Below, one piece after another: positions 56,911 to 64,000 of a stretch of 64,000 nucleotides of DNA. Every line of letters begins with the position of its first letter. Positions within the stretch are counted from its first letter, which is position 1. Source of the stretch: Martelella radicis (lineage in GTDB: Bacteria; Pseudomonadota; Alphaproteobacteria; Rhizobiales; Rhizobiaceae); assembly GCF_014196625.1 (NCBI RefSeq), contig NZ_JACIDZ010000006.1, forward strand, positions 1-64,000, in the 5' to 3' direction. Both the position numbers and the translations under genes were made by a program. The notes beneath the pieces are model-generated. The model was not told the DNA's origin. It made no database searches and worked only from the letters and a program-made list of their open reading frames with translations.

Positions 56911-57933
56911 TCACGATTTCGCCAGCTTTTCGGCAACGTCCATGGCGAAATAGGTGAGGATGCCGTCGCAGCCGGCGCGTTTGAACGACAGAAGGGTCTC
57001 CATCATCACCCGCTCGCCGTCTATGGCGCCGCGCTCGGCGGCCATGCGGATCATCGCGTATTCGCCGGAGACCTGGTAGGCGAAGACCGGTAGGCCGAAG
57101 GCCTCCTTCATCCGCCAGCAAATGTCGAGATAGGGAAGGCCCGGTTTCACCATCAGCATGTCGGCGCCTTCCTCGACGTCGAGCGCCGCATCGCGCAGCG
57201 CTTCCGTGCCGTTGGCGGTGTCGACGTAATAGCTCGCCTTGTCGCCCTTCAACAGGCCCTTGGTGGCGATCGCCTCGCGGTATGGGCCGTAGAAGCCGGA
57301 GGAGAACTTGGTCGCATAGGACATGATGCCGACATTCTGGAAACCGGCGGCATCCAGCCGCTCGCGGATCGCGCCGATGCGCCCGTCCATCATTTCCGAA
57401 GGGGCGATGATGTCGGCGCCGGCTTCGGCCTGCAGAACGGCCGCCTCGCAGATATGGTCGACGGTGGCGTCGTTGACGATCTCGTCGCCGATGAGGATGC
57501 CGTCATGGCCATGGCTGGTGAAGGGATCGAGGGCGACATCGGTGATGACGCCGACGCCGGGTGCCGCCTTTTTCACGGCGCGCGTCGCCCGGTTGATCAG
57601 ATTGTCCGGGTTGAGGACCTCCGAGCCGTTCATGTCGCGCTTTTCCAGCGCGATGTTGGGGAAGGTGGCAATTGCGGGAATGCCGAGTGCCTCGGCCTTG
57701 CGGGCGGCTTCCGCCAGACGGTCGACGCTCATGCGTGAAACGCCGGGCATGGCCGGGATCGGCTCCTCGATGTTGTCGCCGGGGATGACGAAGACCGGCC
57801 AGATCAGGTCATCCACCGTCAGCCTGTTCTCGCGCACCAACCTGCGGGTCCAGTCGGCCTTGCGGTTGCGCCGCATGCGGCGGTGGCCGGTGATGCGGTC
57901 GACGAGATGGGTCTTGTCATTGGCGTCGTTCAT
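56911..57933 (-). CDS. hemB: delta-aminolevulinic acid dehydratase (porphobilinogen synthase)
   Basis: A 340-aa enzyme joining two 5-aminolevulinate molecules to porphobilinogen in heme synthesis. Schiff-base lysines are in YATKFSSGFYGPYREA and MVKPGLPYLD. At the metal site it reads DVALDPFTSHGHDG, with Asp where zinc enzymes have Cys, marking the Mg-dependent type usual in alphaproteobacteria. Length and MNDANDKTHL start are typical. Confidence 0.96.
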   Translation of the reverse strand: MNDANDKTHLVDRITGHRRMRRNRKADWTRRLVRENRLTVDDLIWPVFVIPGDNIEEPIPAMPGVSRMSVDRLAEAARKAEALGIPAIATFPNIALEKRDMNGSEVLNPDNLINRATRAVKKAAPGVGVITDVALDPFTSHGHDGILIGDEIVNDATVDHICEAAVLQAEAGADIIAPSEMMDGRIGAIRERLDAAGFQNVGIMSYATKFSSGFYGPYREAIATKGLLKGDKASYYVDTANGTEALRDAALDVEEGADMLMVKPGLPYLDICWRMKEAFGLPVFAYQVSGEYAMIRMAAERGAIDGERVMMETLLSFKRAGCDGILTYFAMDVAEKLAKS

Positions 57934-58076
57934 CCTGGATCCTCCGGCATTTCAACGTCTTTGATGTTCGTCAGGCTTTTAGCACGCTGTTTCTGTCGGC
58001 AAAACAACCCAATTTGTCACATCGGCGCGCACGTTTGCGGGTTTGTCAGCGGGCGATTGGCGCGTATAAGGCGGTC

Positions 58077-58484
58077 ATGTCCTCAGAGCCAAGTGTAACG
58101 CCCAGACCCAGTTTTTCGCAGACCGCTTTTCTGGTTTTCAAGCGGTGCATTGCCGTGTTCCTGCTTTTCCTGGCGCTTTCCAGTTGGGCGGCGCTGATTG
58201 GCTTGAGCGAGGGCGGCTCCGGGCGATTCGACCTTGTGCATGCCGACGTGCGCTTCGTCGAGGCAGTGCTCTCGGTCCTATATCCCGTGGCTGCCGCCGG
58301 GCTGTGGTTCGGTGTCGGCTGGGGCTTCGTGCTGTGGGTGCTGGGCGCAGCCGTCCAGATCGGCGCGCATAGCGCCTATCCGCATATCTTCGGCGATGCG
58401 CCGGGGCTGGCGGCCCTTCACATTCTGTTGATCGGTTTTTACGTTTCCTTCTGGGTTTACCTTGCTTTCATCCGTCAGCGCTAG
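58077..58484 (+). CDS. DUF6163 membrane protein
   Basis: A 135-aa protein of a rhizobial family (DUF6163), function unknown. It has an N-terminal positive patch then about four hydrophobic helices (CIAVFLLFLALSSWAALIGL, VLSVLYPVAAAGLWFGVGWGFVLWVLGAA, LAALHILLIGFYVSFWVYLAF). An ATG at 58077 is preferred to the upstream reading because it starts the conserved region. Divergent from hemB. Confidence 0.8.
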   Translation: MSSEPSVTPRPSFSQTAFLVFKRCIAVFLLFLALSSWAALIGLSEGGSGRFDLVHADVRFVEAVLSVLYPVAAAGLWFGVGWGFVLWVLGAAVQIGAHSAYPHIFGDAPGLAALHILLIGFYVSFWVYLAFIRQR

Positions 58485-58615
58485 GATCAGCCGCATCGGC
58501 CTGCTGCGCGGCTTTGAAAAGTGACAATAATTGGCCATATTGCTGTGCAAGGGGCATCGTTAAAGAAAAGGGGCGCGATCATTGCGCCCGCGGGACCGAA
58601 CGAGATTTGGATTTC

Positions 58616-59908
58616 ATGACAAAAGACCAAGACCAGAAAGCGCATTCCAAAACTGTGTCGCGCCGCCGTTTCATCGCTGGCGCCGCCGGCGTTCTGGCGA
58701 TGCCGCATCTGGCCTCCGCGCAATCGGCCGTCGACGCTCTGATCAACACGCCCGGGCGCGGCAACTGGGACGACCAGTTCGACGCCTTCACCTCGCGCGC
58801 GCCGGCCAGCGTCAGCTCCAACCAGCCGATCCTCGGACCGAACGCGCCGGCCAATCTGATGCAGGCCATCGCTCAGTACCAGCAGATCGTCACCAGCGGC
58901 GGCTGGCCGGAAGTCCACCCCAATGTGCCGCTGCAGTTCGGCGTCTTTGATCCCTCCGTGCAGCAGTTGCGCCAGCGGCTGATCGTTTCCGGCGACCTGC
59001 CGCGCTCGGCGGGCATCTCGGATTCCTACGATTCCTATGTGCAGGGCGCCGTGCGCCGCTTCCAGGCTCGCCACGGTCTGTCGGAGACCGGCTATATCGA
59101 TGAGTACACGCTGAAGGCGATCAATGTCAGCGCCCGCGTGCGCCTTGCCCAGCTGGAGACCAATCTTTCGCGCGTCGAGGACCTCGGGTCCGATCTCGGC
59201 GAGCGCTATGTTCTGGTCAACATCCCGGCAGCCTATTGCGAAGCGGTGGAGCAGAACACCGTGGCGCTGCGCAATGTCGCCATTGTTGGCCGGCCGTCGC
59301 GCCCGACGCCGATCCTCGACTCGAAGATCTTCGAAATCATCTTCAATCCGCCCTGGACCGTGCCGCGCTCGATCATCCAGAAGGATATCATGCCGCTGAT
59401 GCGCAAGGATCCGAACTACCTGGTCGACAACAAGATCCGTCTCTACGACAACAAGGGCCAGGAGGTCGATCCGATGACGGTCGACTGGAACGCGGAAAAG
59501 GCGCCGAACCTGACCTTCCGTCAGGATCCCGGCCCCAACAGTGCCATGGCCTCGACAAAGATCAACTTCCACAACAAGCATGCCGTATACATGCATGATA
59601 CGCCGAGCCAGTCTCTGTTCAACGATATCGTCCGTTTCGAATCGTCCGGCTGCGTGCGCATCGAGAATGTCCGCGACCTTGATGTCTGGCTTCTGAAGAA
59701 CACGCCCGGCTGGGACCGCCAGCATATCGAGGAGACGATCCACAGCGGCATCTCGACGCCCGTGAACCTTGCCGATCCGGTGCCGAACCATTTCGTCTAC
59801 ATCACGGCATGGTCGGCGAAGGACGGCGTCGTTCAGTTCCGCGATGATATCTACAATCTCGACGGCGCGCCGGAACTGGCGCTGCAGACGACCAGCGGCA
59901 TCGAATAA
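58616..59908 (+). CDS. L,D-transpeptidase (YkuD/YcbB-like)
   Basis: A 430-aa exported enzyme that makes 3-3 cross-links in peptidoglycan or attaches lipoproteins. N-terminal twin-arginine signal (SRRRFIAGAAGVLAMPHLASA). A peptidoglycan-binding domain with VQGAVRRFQARHGLSETGYIDEYTLKAIN is at about residues 135-165, then the YkuD catalytic domain with HDTPSQSLFND and the catalytic cysteine in SSGCVRIENVRDLDVWLL. It is shorter than E. coli YcbB (about 615 aa) because the N-terminal region is reduced. Ends before a strong terminator. Confidence 0.92.
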   Translation: MTKDQDQKAHSKTVSRRRFIAGAAGVLAMPHLASAQSAVDALINTPGRGNWDDQFDAFTSRAPASVSSNQPILGPNAPANLMQAIAQYQQIVTSGGWPEVHPNVPLQFGVFDPSVQQLRQRLIVSGDLPRSAGISDSYDSYVQGAVRRFQARHGLSETGYIDEYTLKAINVSARVRLAQLETNLSRVEDLGSDLGERYVLVNIPAAYCEAVEQNTVALRNVAIVGRPSRPTPILDSKIFEIIFNPPWTVPRSIIQKDIMPLMRKDPNYLVDNKIRLYDNKGQEVDPMTVDWNAEKAPNLTFRQDPGPNSAMASTKINFHNKHAVYMHDTPSQSLFNDIVRFESSGCVRIENVRDLDVWLLKNTPGWDRQHIEETIHSGISTPVNLADPVPNHFVYITAWSAKDGVVQFRDDIYNLDGAPELALQTTSGIE

Positions 59909-59938
59909 CCCGACGCCTTCGTATTCGTGATCGAAAAT

Positions 59939-59967
59939 GCCGCCGGCGGACCATGCTCGCCGGCGGC
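59939..59967 (+). terminator. terminator after L,D-transpeptidase
   Basis: Perfect 10-bp stem GCCGCCGGCG / CGCCGGCGGC with a 9-nt loop followed by TTTCG; 30 bp past the stop. Confidence 0.8.
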
Positions 59968-60040
59968 TTTCGTCTATTGCACGATGATGCGCCGGAGGAT
60001 AGAACGCTTCCGCCCGCCTGCCACAATTGAGGAACACGCG

Positions 60041-61345
60041 ATGACAAGCCAGACTGTGTTTACCGAGAACTTCTTCAACCGCACACTCGCCGACACCGAT
60101 CCGGAAATCTTCGACGCGATCGGCAAGGAACTCGGTCGCCAGCGTCACGAAATCGAGCTGATCGCCTCGGAAAACATCGTCTCGCGCGCCGTTCTCGAGG
60201 CGCAGGGCTCGATCATGACCAACAAATATGCCGAGGGCTATCCGGGCAAGCGCTATTATGGCGGCTGCCAGTTCGTCGACATCGCCGAGGAACTGGCGAT
60301 CGAGCGCGCCAAGAAGCTGTTCGGCGTCGAGTTCGCCAATGTGCAGCCGAATTCCGGTTCGCAGATGAACCAGGCCGTTTTCCTCGCGCTGCTTCAGCCG
60401 GGCGATACCTTCATGGGCCTCGACCTCAATTCCGGCGGTCACCTGACCCATGGTTCGCCCGTCAACATGTCCGGCAAGTGGTTCGACGTCGTTTCCTACG
60501 GCGTGTCCCGCGAAGACAATCTCATCGACATGGACGAGGTCGCCAAGAAGGCCGAGGAACATCGCCCGAAGCTGATCATTGCCGGCGGCACGGCCTATTC
60601 GCGCATCTGGGACTGGAAGCGCTTCCGCGAGATCGCCGATTCGGTCGGCGCCTATCTGATGGTCGACATGGCCCATATCGCGGGGCTGGTTGCCGGCGGC
60701 GTGCATCCCTCGCCGTGCCCGCATGCGCATGTTGTCACGACGACGACGCACAAGTCGCTGCGCGGTCCGCGCGGCGGCATGGTGCTGACCAATGATCCGG
60801 ATATCGCCAAGAAGATCAATTCCGCCGTTTTCCCGGGCCTTCAGGGCGGACCGCTGATGCATGTAATCGCAGCCAAGGCCGTGGCCTTCGGCGAAGCGCT
60901 GCAGCCGGAATTCAAGGCCTATGCCGAGCAGGTGGTCAAGAATTCCCGCGCGCTTGCCGCCTCGCTGATGGAAGGCGGCCTGGACGTTGTTTCCGGCGGG
61001 ACCGATAACCACTCCATGCTGGTTGACCTGCGCCCGAAGAACGCCACAGGCAAACGCGCAGAGGCAGCGCTTGGCCGCGCCTACATCACCTGCAACAAGA
61101 ACGGCATTCCGTTCGATCCGGAAAAACCCTTCGTCACCTCTGGCGTGCGTCTCGGCGCCCCGGCCGGCACGACGCGTGGCTTCACCGAGGCCGAGTTCGC
61201 CGAGATCGGTTCGCTGATCGTTGAGGTGCTCGACGGTCTCAAGGAAGCCAATTCGGACGAAGGCAATGCGGCAGTCGAGAAGGCCGTGCGCGAAAAGGTC
61301 GTCGCGCTCACCGAGCGCTTCCCGATGTATGGTTACATGGGCTGA
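60041..61345 (+). CDS. glyA: serine hydroxymethyltransferase
   Basis: A 434-aa PLP enzyme interconverting serine and glycine and making methylenetetrahydrofolate. PLP lysine is Lys238 in [15 protein letters not shown]; other signatures are [45 protein letters not shown] and the C-terminal FPMYGYMG. The ATG at 60041 follows TGAGGAAC. It overlaps nrdR by 1 bp (TGATG), the usual rhizobial glyA-nrdR arrangement. Confidence 0.98.
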   Translation: MTSQTVFTENFFNRTLADTDPEIFDAIGKELGRQRHEIELIASENIVSRAVLEAQGSIMTNKYAEGYPGKRYYGGCQFVDIAEELAIERAKKLFGVEFANVQPNSGSQMNQAVFLALLQPGDTFMGLDLNSGGHLTHGSPVNMSGKWFDVVSYGVSREDNLIDMDEVAKKAEEHRPKLIIAGGTAYSRIWDWKRFREIADSVGAYLMVDMAHIAGLVAGGVHPSPCPHAHVVTTTTHKSLRGPRGGMVLTNDPDIAKKINSAVFPGLQGGPLMHVIAAKAVAFGEALQPEFKAYAEQVVKNSRALAASLMEGGLDVVSGGTDNHSMLVDLRPKNATGKRAEAALGRAYITCNKNGIPFDPEKPFVTSGVRLGAPAGTTRGFTEAEFAEIGSLIVEVLDGLKEANSDEGNAAVEKAVREKVVALTERFPMYGYMG

Positions 61346-61827
61346 TGCGCTGCCCGTTCTGCAATTCGCCTGATACACAGGTCAAGGATTCGCGCCCGGC
61401 GGAGGACAACACGTCCATCCGCCGCAGGCGCGTCTGTCCCGATTGCGGCGGGCGGTTCACCACCTTCGAGCGCGTGCAGCTGCGCGAGCTTGTCGTCGTC
61501 AAGAAGAACGGCCGCAAGGTGCCGTTCGACCGCGACAAGCTGGTGCGTTCCTTCGAGATTGCGCTGAGAAAACGCCCGGTCGAGCGCGAGCGCATCGAAC
61601 GCGCCGTCTCCGGCATTGTCCGCCGGCTGGAGAGTGCGGGCGAACCCGAGATCCAGTCCGAGGAGATCGGGCTTCTGGTTCTCGAGGCACTGAAGAACCT
61701 TGATGACGTCGCCTTCGTGCGCTTCGCCTCGGTCTATCGCGACTTCTCGACCACCGAGGATTTCGAGGAGATCATCGCCGAGTTCTCGGCCAAGCTCGCC
61801 CGCGACAACGAGACCAGCGAGATCTGA
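61345..61827 (+). CDS. nrdR: transcriptional regulator NrdR
   Basis: A 160-aa repressor of ribonucleotide reductase genes. N-terminal zinc ribbon [22 protein letters not shown]...[14 protein letters not shown], then an ATP-cone domain ([31 protein letters not shown] and [22 protein letters not shown]). Co-transcribed with glyA. In many rhizobia ribD, ribE and ribH follow; here the next gene is nusB. Confidence 0.97.
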   Translation: MRCPFCNSPDTQVKDSRPAEDNTSIRRRRVCPDCGGRFTTFERVQLRELVVVKKNGRKVPFDRDKLVRSFEIALRKRPVERERIERAVSGIVRRLESAGEPEIQSEEIGLLVLEALKNLDDVAFVRFASVYRDFSTTEDFEEIIAEFSAKLARDNETSEI

Positions 61828-61976
61828 GCGGGCGCGATTCTGCCTCCGCGAGCGCAGGGAAACAGCAAAACACTTGCAACTAACCGGCAGGCGTGGTTTA
61901 GCCGCTCGTAACGATGAGCGGGCAACAGCGCCGCTTTGAAAGACTGACCGCATCTCTTCGGAATGCGAGGAGACCC

Positions 61977-62441
61977 ATGACGACCGAAAAGACCGCAAAC
62001 CAGCGTGGCGCCGCCCGCCTTGCCGCCGTTCAGGCGCTCTACCAGATGGATCTCGCCGGCACGGCGCTTGCCGATGTGCTCGCCGAATACGAGGTCTATC
62101 GTCTGGGCAAGGAAATCGACGGCGACGTCTACCTGAAGGCCGACCCCGCCTGGTTCCGCGCGATCGTCACCGGCGTCGTCAAGGACCAGAAGATGCTCGA
62201 TCCGAAGATTTCGGATGCGATTTCCGAAGGCTGGACGTTGGCACGGCTTGATTCGACGCTGCGCGCCATTCTGCGCGCCGGCGTTTTCGAGATCACGAAA
62301 AAACCCGATGTCCCGACAGCCGTGATCGTCACCGAATATGTCGAGATCGCCACCGCCTTCTTCGAGGGCGATGAAGGTAAGCTCGTCAACGCCGTTCTGG
62401 ACCGGATCGCACGGCGCGAACGGGGCGAGAAAAAGGCCTGA
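61977..62441 (+). CDS. nusB: transcription antitermination factor NusB
   Basis: A 154-aa helical RNA-binding protein that acts with NusE in rRNA antitermination. It has [18 protein letters not shown], the [20 protein letters not shown] region, [16 protein letters not shown] and [29 protein letters not shown]. The ATG at 61977 follows CGAGGAGACC. It lies 149 bp after nrdR with no gene between. Confidence 0.95.
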   Translation: MTTEKTANQRGAARLAAVQALYQMDLAGTALADVLAEYEVYRLGKEIDGDVYLKADPAWFRAIVTGVVKDQKMLDPKISDAISEGWTLARLDSTLRAILRAGVFEITKKPDVPTAVIVTEYVEIATAFFEGDEGKLVNAVLDRIARRERGEKKA

Positions 62442-62451
62442 GCGGCTGGGG

Positions 62452-62506
62452 GCGCCGTGCGACCATTCGGACGCACAAAGAACGCTCCAACCTTTTGAAT
62501 ATACGC
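62452..62506. repeat. 55-bp dispersed repeat, copy 2
   Basis: Matches 49827-49881 at 47 of 55 positions, including the hairpin GTGCGACC / GGACGCAC around ATTC and AAAGAACG; one mismatch in the stem here. It lies just past the nusB stop, a typical spot for rhizobial intergenic elements. Confidence 0.7.
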
Positions 62507-62560
62507 ATCGACTCCGATTCTCGGGCCGATGCGTCAGAGCCAGGCCTTTCTCCTAAAACG

Positions 62561-63412
62561 TCATTCGAAATCGATCCCCGTCACCCGGCCCTTCCAGAAT
62601 GGTTCGGTTCGCCCTTCGCCGACCCGAGCGATGACGAAGGAATGGGGGATCATCATGCCTGCCACCGGCCGATAATCGTCGCGCTCGGAGTGTTCGCCGG
62701 AACCATGATAGGGCGTCGTCAGGTCGCCTTCCTCCGTGGCGTCGAAACTCGCCAGGCTGCCATCCTCGCGGAAGGTGGCGACCATGCTGGCCTCAAGACC
62801 GAAGCCTGTGACTGTTGCGAGCGCGCTGTGCTCGTCGACGGGGTCCCAGCGCACCGGCCCGCCGGGCAACAGGGCGACGGGAAAGAGCGGACTTTCCAAA
62901 AGCCAGCGCCTGAGCGAGATCCGGTTCAGGTCCGGTGACGCCTTTTCGTCGACGACGGTCAGCGTCGAGGCGAGTTTCGCGCGCATCTCCATCTCGCCAT
63001 CGGCAAAGAAATCATAGACCCGCGCATCGATGCCGTAGGCAATCGGCGTCGTAGCGGTAAACAACAGGGCCGGGCTTGAAAGCGCGATCGTCTGTTCCGC
63101 ACGCGTTGGAGCGAAACCTTCCGTCAGCGGCCGCCGGAACAGGCCTTCCTCCCTGACCGAAACAACGGAGATATCCGCATCCACGTCCCTGATGGCGAAA
63201 TCGAAATAGCGTCGGACCGGAGCGGGCAGGGCCTGCATCTCGGCATCGGAGGGGCGCGGATATCCGGTTTTGGCGGCAATCATCCGCACGCTGCGTGCAT
63301 GGCCGGCGATCTCGCGCCCGGTCATGACATGTGAGATGCCGATCCAGCCGATGAGCGCGACGACGAGAAGGGCAAGGCCCGTCGCCGAATATTTCAGGAC
63401 ACGCATGAACAT
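62561..63412 (-). CDS. DUF6544-type membrane-anchored protein
   Basis: A 283-aa protein with an N-terminal transmembrane segment (YSATGLALLVVALIGWIGISHV, about residues 8-30) and a soluble part in a beta-rich fold. Features are LPAPVRRYFDFAIRD, LLESPLFPVALLPGGPVRWDPVDEHSALATV and TPYHGSGEHSERDDYRPVAGMMIPHSFVI, which match DUF6544/DUF6920-like proteins as I recall them. Function unknown. A fine AGGAGGAAG precedes the ATG. It lies 11 bp downstream of the TetR gene, likely a regulated pair. Confidence 0.75.
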   Translation of the reverse strand: MFMRVLKYSATGLALLVVALIGWIGISHVMTGREIAGHARSVRMIAAKTGYPRPSDAEMQALPAPVRRYFDFAIRDVDADISVVSVREEGLFRRPLTEGFAPTRAEQTIALSSPALLFTATTPIAYGIDARVYDFFADGEMEMRAKLASTLTVVDEKASPDLNRISLRRWLLESPLFPVALLPGGPVRWDPVDEHSALATVTGFGLEASMVATFREDGSLASFDATEEGDLTTPYHGSGEHSERDDYRPVAGMMIPHSFVIARVGEGRTEPFWKGRVTGIDFE

Positions 63413-63423
63413 GGGACTTCCTC

Positions 63424-64000
63424 CTAGGCTTTGGCGGCCGGATCCGTTTGCGAACCGGTCGAGATCAGGAAACGCATCAATGTGTCGACGGCGGAGATCG
63501 CGGCGTCACGGGGGTCTTCGCCGGGTTGTACCGGGGCGCGGTCGAGAAGGGTGAGCATTGCCGCGCCGTGAACCGTCGACCAGAGCAGAAAGGCTGTCTT
63601 TCCGGCTTCGGCCGCCGGCAGGTAACCGGCCGCCTGGCAGGTCCTGACGGCCTGGACAAGAACGCCGAGGCAGCGCGCCCCGGCATCGCGCTCAAAAGGA
63701 CTGCCGGAAAGGCCGGCTTCCGGCGGCGGGTCGAACATCAGGCGATAGAGATTCGGGTTTTCGAAGGCGAATTGAAGATAGGCCAGGCCGCCCTCCCACA
63801 GCCGGGCGATCGGGTCCGTGCGGTGGCGCGCCGCCGTCGCAAGCTTCTGGTCGAGCATCTTGACGAATCCGGCATCATGCACTGCCTTCAACAGCGCGTT
63901 CTTGCTCGCAAAATGGGTGTAGAGCGCTGGAGCGCTACAGCCGATCTCCTTTGCGATCCGGGCAAGCGAGATGTCTTCAGCCGCGGATGTCGCCAGGAGG
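63424..64000 (-). CDS. TetR-family regulator, 5' end cut by window edge
   Basis: Partial gene: the frame stays open to position 64000 on the minus strand. The start of what is visible holds the helix-turn-helix (SLARIAKEIGCSAPALYTHFASKNALLKAV), then the C-terminal ligand-binding domain with LQFAFENPNLYRLMFDPP. The first residues, including the start codon, are outside the window. It precedes the DUF6544 gene by 11 bp and probably controls it and itself. Confidence 0.88.
   Translation of the reverse strand, partial: LLATSAAEDISLARIAKEIGCSAPALYTHFASKNALLKAVHDAGFVKMLDQKLATAARHRTDPIARLWEGGLAYLQFAFENPNLYRLMFDPPPEAGLSGSPFERDAGARCLGVLVQAVRTCQAAGYLPAAEAGKTAFLLWSTVHGAAMLTLLDRAPVQPGEDPRDAAISAVDTLMRFLISTGSQTDPAAKA

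Noticed and set aside
58487-61378. 963-codon open frame on the minus strand
   Set aside because: Runs antisense through the L,D-transpeptidase and glyA genes; very rich in Arg, Ala and Asp as expected of a shadow frame.
62495-62938. 147-codon plus-strand frame after nusB
   Set aside because: Antisense to the DUF6544 gene and starts inside the 55-bp repeat.

Overview
This 64 kb window is high-GC chromosomal DNA of an alphaproteobacterium, most likely a Rhizobiales (Rhizobiaceae-like) organism; the genus is not settled, though a Martelella- or Rhizobium-type genome would fit. The support is the set of core genes and their neighbours (xseA, dnaA, rpsT, mutM, ubiE, ubiB; glyA-nrdR-nusB; hemB; bpt), Mg-type HemB, rhizobial small families such as DUF1272 and DUF6163, a cluster of CcrM-type GANTC sites upstream of dnaA, and the intergenic palindromic repeats common in this order. 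I saw no tRNA, rRNA or CRISPR array.

Layout. (1) 0-12.3 kb, urea use: urtABCDE (urea ABC importer), then ureD-ureA-DUF1272-ureB-ureC behind a good sigma-54 promoter. The cluster stops after ureC. Where ureE/F/G normally follow there is a low-GC gene resembling AbiJ-type phage-defence proteins, then a LysE-type exporter and a thiol peroxiredoxin. (2) 12.3-22.1 kb, organic nitrogen uptake: a minus-strand operon for a dipeptide/amide-type ABC importer (binding protein, permease, fused permease-ATPase, ATPase), a GntR/FCD regulator and an acetamidase/formamidase, facing a Tat-exported helical protein and an M20 carbamoylase-type hydrolase. (3) 22.2-28.7 kb, nucleoside salvage (deoB-add-upp) and small metabolic enzymes. 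(4) 28.7-33.4 kb, two tandem secreted paralogues of unknown function, an M29 aminopeptidase and xseA. (5) 33.4-35.2 kb, a small phage/GTA-like locus: a spike-base protein (Rcc01079 family), a fibre-like protein and an unknown small ORF, between xseA and dnaA. (6) 35.2-44.1 kb, housekeeping genes dnaA, rpsT, a D-2-hydroxyacid dehydrogenase, mutM, ubiE, ubiB and an RsmB-type methyltransferase. (7) 44.2-49.3 kb, a four-gene envelope operon: imelysin, di-heme oxidoreductase, second imelysin, DUF1513. (8) 49.3-53.2 kb, tspO, thioesterase, MTA/SAH nucleosidase, guaA and a zinc-binding protein. (9) 53.2-54.9 kb, a lower-GC island with an FkbM methyltransferase carrying poly-G tracts. (10) 54.9-64 kb, mscL, bpt, an RDD protein, hemB, DUF6163, an L,D-transpeptidase, glyA-nrdR-nusB and a lipid/envelope-type DUF6544 protein with a TetR regulator running off the right edge.

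The first 22 kb reads as a nitrogen-scavenging region: urea import and hydrolysis, amide/peptide import, formamide and carbamoyl-amino-acid hydrolysis, all yielding ammonia. The most unusual points are the missing ureEFG with a defence-like gene in their place, the GTA-type head-spike locus beside dnaA, the dense GANTC cluster upstream of dnaA, the tandem secreted paralogues, the poly-G tracts in the FkbM gene, and mobile-looking palindromic elements inside two ABC-transporter operons.
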